DNA of 35,580 nucleotides from Entamoeba invadens IP1 (taxonomy: Eukaryota; Evosea; Mastigamoebida; Endamoebidae), in assembly GCF_000330505.1 (NCBI RefSeq), contig NW_004440199.1:8195-43774 (forward strand). The letters run 5' to 3'. The translations under genes and the position numbers were made by a program. Positions 30,807 to 35,580 of this stretch are shown piece by piece (position 1 is the stretch's first letter; every line of letters starts with the position of its first letter). Below the pieces are notes generated by a model, which was given only the letters and a program-made list of their open reading frames with translations, did no database searches and was not told the origin of the DNA.

Positions 30807-30988
30807 CATTAAAACCTCATAAGAGTGGGCGGGTGTGGTAATTATGTTCTCTCAAGAGCAGGCATTTTTACCCAATCAAACCTTAATTACCACTCGATAG
30901 AGAACTCTATTTATAGTTTCAGTCTTAAAAATGCTCGCTCTTAAGAGAACCCGCTCTTCAGAGGTACCGCTCTTGGGTGGTTTTACTA
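30807..30988. mobile_element. Short pogo-like MITE, 182 bp, TA target site
   Basis: The left end reads CATTAAAACCTCATAAGAG and the right end is its diverged inverse (GGTGGTTTTACTA). The inner halves also pair: GAGCAGGCATTTTTA on the left against TAAAAATGCTCGCTC on the right. AAGAGCGG-like words are repeated four or more times in each half. TA stands on both sides (30805-30806 and 30989-30990). A TAAAACCTC-type start is common in pogo/Tigger-like ends. No coding capacity. It is a sharply GC-richer island in very AT-rich DNA. Confidence 0.75.
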
Positions 30989-32377
30989 TATTTGTAATTA
31001 AAAACCATTACACATTTACTATAAAATAATGTTAAATATTTTATTTGCTCTTTTTAACGTTATATTTGATAAATTACAATACAAACTGAAAGCATACATT
31101 TTTAAAATAATAAACTTTAAAACAATTTCAAACTAAGAAAGTTATACATAAAATGGTATTATCTATCGTTTATGACAATTTTAATGTCGATATTTAAGAC
31201 ATAATAAGATAAACATATAGCTAATAGCCAAACAAACAATACAAACAATCAAGAGACATTATTGTACGAGAATTGATATCATAATACTGATTTGGAAAAA
31301 ATTTTAATTGGTTTTAAAATGTTATAGTCGATGTTTATGTTTATCATGAAGACGCCAGTGCTGTTTTGAATTATATTAAAGATTATTTTCAATACAAATA
31401 ATGAACATAAGCAAAATGTCCAAAAATAGACATAAAATAGTATATAAGCATTAATTCACCAATTCCATTTTTGATTATTTAAATAGTAATAGAAAAACAA
31501 AATGGTAATTTAGAAATTTATTTTTGTCGGCACTTTAACGCAAAAAGACTTAATTGACTACAAATGATACAACTAAGAAATTTTCAAGTTAGAAGGTTTT
31601 AAAGATATAAACAAAATAAACAAAAAAATAATTATTATTATCACCTTTAATGATTTTGTACGAAATTCAATTTATATAAAAATGGTAAATCTCGAGTTTT
31701 TTTAAATGTTTATCCATTTTTATAAATTTATATTAAATGCATTGCATGACACAATCCATAAAGCAAAATCATCTGATATTTAAATTAATATCTCTATAAT
31801 AAAAGGTCAATTAATAAATAATGGAGTAACTTTAAGTGTAAAAATAAATATTTTTGAAGAATTTTTATAGTTGTTCTGACATTTATTATGTTAATATAAA
31901 AATTTACAATTTGCAATTATCATAAATTATAAAATATTGTTAAAATGCTGAATTTTTTTCAAACTGCTGATAAAAATAAAAATACAGATTAATAACTGTT
32001 TTATTTTATATTTGAATCTTTTAATGATATTAATGTGTAGTAATGTATTATAAAAATATAATATATTGTGAAGTTTTTTGTTTTATATTAATAATTTTAT
32101 TATTTTTATTGTAATTTCATTGTCAAATACTTTAAAAACAAAAAAAGAATATTTATATGATTTTATCTCAAACACTTTATATAATAAACTTCAAAAACAT
32201 GTATTTTCAATATTTTTTGAATTGTAATTTATAATAATTTTGAATTATTAAAATATAATTTTAATTATTATTTGTTTAATACAATTAAAATTTAAGAATT
32301 AATAAATAATTTGTTTAATTGTTTTTTTATAGAATTTAATATTTTATTTTATTATAAATAATTAAAAAGAATAAAAA
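30989..32377. other. AT-rich gene-free region
   Basis: No gene or repeat pair that I can support. Confidence 0.55.
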
Positions 32378-34967
32378 TCAGTGAATTAAAAATACTGATT
32401 GAGACTTTGATGAAAAGTTTACTCTTTCAATAGCGTTTTTTGTTGGCATCATCTGTTTTTGAAATTGTGTTATAAAGTCGAAATATCTTTCAACAAATAT
32501 TGTTGTTGGAGAGACAGTCAATGTTATCTGGACAACTTGAACCAAATTATTAAGTTGATTGTTTTCAAGTATTTCGTACACATCCAAAAGACTTACTTTT
32601 TCTTTTCTTCCAACAAAAGTTTCCAAAGTTTCATCGTATGATGTACGAGGCAATTTTGATCCAGCGTTTTTTTGAATAATATCTCTTTCTATATCATCAA
32701 GACGGTCCAAACAAAATTTTAATATTTTAACTTCTTCAGAAACACATAAAAAATATCTGGGAATATATTGTTGATTGTATGATGGTATGTTCATTAAAAC
32801 ACTTGGGATATAAAACAACTCGAGTAATTCGTCCAAGTGATTTTGAATATCAAGACGTGGTTCTACACCTTCCTTTAATGAACAGTTTGAATAATCAAAG
32901 AATTGTTCAACACAATCAACTTCTCCAGAGCTTCCAATGTACATAAAACGAACTTCAAAATACAATGTTGCTCTTACAAGTGTAGTTCTTAAACAATCAA
33001 CATCAATAATAGAATCAGAACGAACAAATGGAAATGCGGTGTATTTGTTATTGGAGTTGTTGTCAATTCTTTCAACCAATATATGCATCATTCTTTTGAA
33101 ATTACAAATGCGAGTCCAATATACTGGGAGAGTAGCATTTTCTGCTTGCAGAGAAACACACAAATCTTTTAATAAGTGAAGAATATCATGGTAAATATTC
33201 AGTCTGTTTTGCCACTTTTGAGAAGACATATTAAAATTCATAATGTCATCATCCTGAGCAATCTTAGCATTATCATAAAAGAATTTATTCAATTCATCCA
33301 TTTTTCATTAATATATTCACTGACCGGTTTAATTTGTTTGCAGATGCCTTCAATATTGTCGCATATTGAGAGGAATCTTGTTTCTGCAACTGCATTTAAC
33401 TTTCCATAATCATCATACAACGCGCTATCCTCTTTGAATTTTTCTAAAGCCAAACGGTTGTTCTTTTGGCAGCAAAACTTAGTGAATAAAACAATTAATT
33501 CACCCTCTGCACTTTTCATCATACTAACACCAACAAGTGCAGTTAAATGTGCAAAACACCAATTAGAGCTGTTAAACCAACTGACCAAATCTGTTGGTGC
33601 CGCTTTATAAGCTGTTAATATATCATTGAAAAATTGTATCGAATTTTGAACATTCAGTGCACCATCCCAACAACTATTTACAATTCTTTCAAATGGAAAA
33701 TTTGAAATGAGTAGATTCAATTCCGAAAAGAGCCAATCTGCAATTTTTTGAGCAGAAGAACCACCACATTTTATTTGTGTTACCAAAGGAAAGGTTTTGA
33801 ATGTTCTTCCTTTACACATTCTTACTAATATCACATATTTTTCTTCATCATTTTTGCTCGAGCTATCACTCGATAAAGTCATACAGTCGCAGTCTATGAT
33901 TTCACATAGAAATGCGGATTTTGCCAACACATTAAAATCTGTTGCTACTCTGAATGAATTACGGCTACTGATGCCGAGGTAATTGATTTTGTCTAACAGA
34001 CTTGGATTGTAAACTTTAAGAAAGACAAATAAATCATCACTAACTGCATTAACTTGTGACTCGGATAACCTAGCTTCGATATTTATACAAGTGATCTCGA
34101 ATGCTACAATTCTTTTTTGGAACAATTCAAATGCTTCTCTTTCATACTTTGTACAATATTTCGAATGCAAGTAATAATCAAACAACACATCTATACATTC
34201 CGAAAAACGCTTTCTATTAAATCTATTTACACCAGGTGGGAAAGTAAACAATTTAATAGCCGATATTAATTTATACCAAGGCCAAGTAGTTGCTGGTAAT
34301 AAACTTGTTTTTCTAAATAGTCCATCATCAAACTCGGCAGCAGAAAGATTTTGTGCCTTTTTATGTGTTTGTTTTTTGATAGTTGGGATTGGAATATCTT
34401 CCGGTTCATCAGGAACAACCGTAAACGCCGATGTTATAACAGTGGTTTCGGGTTTTATATCTTCATCATTGTTGCAACTAAAACTATGGATATTATGGTC
34501 ACTGATAACATTGTCAACACATACTTCTTTTTGGTCAGAATTTCTTTGAACTTGATTTAAAACCGATAATTGTGTAAATTCATTTTTTGCTGATTCTATC
34601 ATAGCAACATTTGTTCTTTTTCCTCTTATACTCATATAATTAAAAAACTTTGTTACAATATCCTTTTTTGAAAAAAATGAAGTATAATCTGGTAACGTTT
34701 TTGGATTTGCTATATAATCACTTGTATAATCTGATTTGAAAAACATTGAATAATTTTTCATTGCTTCTTCTTTTTCTTTTTCTTTTATTAATTTCTATTG
34801 ACTGGTTTCATTTTTCAACTTTGCATGATTTGCAAGTGATGTTTTTTCATCCATGTTCCATCAAATAAACACATAACATAAGATTTATCATTAAATTCAA
34901 CATGAATATATCCTTTCAAAAAGAGATTTTGATCGTAAACGAAAGAAAGTTTTGGAGGAACACTCAT
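32378..34967 (-). pseudogene. Second, distinct hAT-type transposase, frameshifted
   Basis: Read leftward. A start at 34967 (MSVPPKLSFVYDQNLFLKGY) leads to a short region like a worn zinc finger (SYVMCLF...LANHAKLKN), lost through a shift in an A6 run and an in-frame TAG near 34800. The main frame, from ATG at 34761, has SSDSSSKNDEEKYVILVRMC and VNSCWDGALNVQN around the catalytic Asp region, then the hAT C-x-x-H motif SNWCFAHLTALVG. A one-base shift at the A5 run near 33300 moves to the second frame (33301-32378), which ends with the dimerisation motif VSPTTIFVERYFDFITQF. It differs widely from the hAT gene at 18750-21601, so it belongs to another family. No TIRs identified with confidence. 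Confidence 0.82.
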
Positions 34968-35580
34968 TTTGTATGTTTTTTAAAGTTTGCTCGTTAATAT
35001 AAATATTCATGTTTTTTGTTAAAAATACCTTTTTATTTATTAATATTTTGTAATAACATCGAGTTTGCTCAATGTTTTATCAAATATTATTTTTTATTTG
35101 TAACATTTTTATAAAATATAGATAATTATATATAAAATTTGTTAAAAAATATTGTTAATTTATATGTTAATTTTGGAAAAATTTGTTCATTATTAAATTT
35201 TAAACAAAATAATTGAATAATTCAATTTAATTATATTTTCAAAATAACAATCTCAAAAGGTAAGCTTGAAGTTTTTTAATAACTACAACTGCGTTGCTAT
35301 TTTTAGGAATAACTATTATTAACGTGGGTATAAAAATAAATAAAACCCCCCTGCCCATCTCCACTAATGAGCAAAGTTGGGAGGGATCAATGATCAAGGA
35401 TTTAAACTAAAGTCCTATTTTTCCAAAAGTCCCTCCATTTAAAAGGTTTAATTACTTAAATAAATAAAATGAATATCTAAATATTTTGATTATGGGAATT
35501 TTGATTAATTATATTAATAATTATTATAAAATAAATTAAAAAATATTGTATATTAATACTCCTTATTAAATTATACATCA
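34968..35580. other. AT-rich DNA with one GC-richer patch at the right edge
   Basis: No gene. 35343-35450 is GC-richer and includes ACCCCCCTG (ending 35353), which as its inverse starts CAGGGGGGT, like a hAT or TA-type transposon end. No partner end or target duplication found in the window. Confidence 0.45.

Noticed and set aside
35336..35353. ACCCCCCTG as the right end of the second hAT element
   Set aside because: No matching CAGGGG end to the left of 32378 and no 8-bp duplication, so it is left as an unassigned patch.
1..35580. CRISPR array, bacterial operon or Shine-Dalgarno signals
   Set aside because: No spaced direct repeats, no operon-like spacing, and the gene content is eukaryotic.

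Overview
The window looks like nuclear DNA of an amoeba of the genus Entamoeba, most likely one of the transposon-rich species such as E. invadens or E. moshkovskii. The signs are very AT-rich intergenic DNA, genes with no visible introns and very short 5' leaders, a match to the Entamoeba initiator (AAAAATTCA) 12 bases before one ATG, a Ras-type GTPase, a BspA-like leucine-rich-repeat gene, and DNA transposons of several superfamilies packed together. The species is an inference; no rRNA or other marker is present.

Host-type genes. A long minus-strand frame runs off the left edge (1-2261) and encodes an RNA-binding protein with two RRM-like units, a CCHC zinc knuckle and a very long Lys/Glu-rich tail. 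A cysteine-rich, probably GPI-anchored surface protein lies at 2887-3591 (-). A secreted helical protein lies at 13733-14440 (+). A tRNA-like Pol III unit with good A and B boxes but an anticodon arm that will not fold lies at 14877-14960 (+). A Ras/Rap-type GTPase with Ser at the Gln61 position lies at 15290-15871 (+). A BspA-like LRR gene without an in-frame ATG lies at 27373-28287 (-).

Mobile DNA. 4095-4340 and 4732-5112 are two MITE-like elements. 5202-10443 is the most interesting region: an outer element with near-perfect 296-bp terminal inverted repeats (TIRs) carries small genes of unknown function, two of which begin inside the TIRs. It is interrupted by a complete-length Mutator-like element (6964-9911) with 341-bp TIRs and a clean 9-bp target duplication (CATATTTAT). 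An 18-base hairpin motif, CTCATGCCGAAGGCTGAG and variants, recurs six times in the outer element, in its TIRs and its genes. 11413-13310 is a Tc1/mariner element with 277-bp TIRs, itself lying inside an older inverted-repeat structure (10693-13596). 18750-21601 and 32378-34967 are two different hAT-type transposase genes, both broken. 23415-25914 is a pogo/DDE_1-type element with 43-bp TIRs. 25999-27091 and 30807-30988 are further TA-flanked elements.

Most transposase frames are broken by one-base shifts, often in or near A or T runs. This fits decay, but sequencing error in homopolymers would look the same. The long AT-rich gaps (15872-18749, 28448-30806, 30989-32377) hold nothing else that I can support as a gene.
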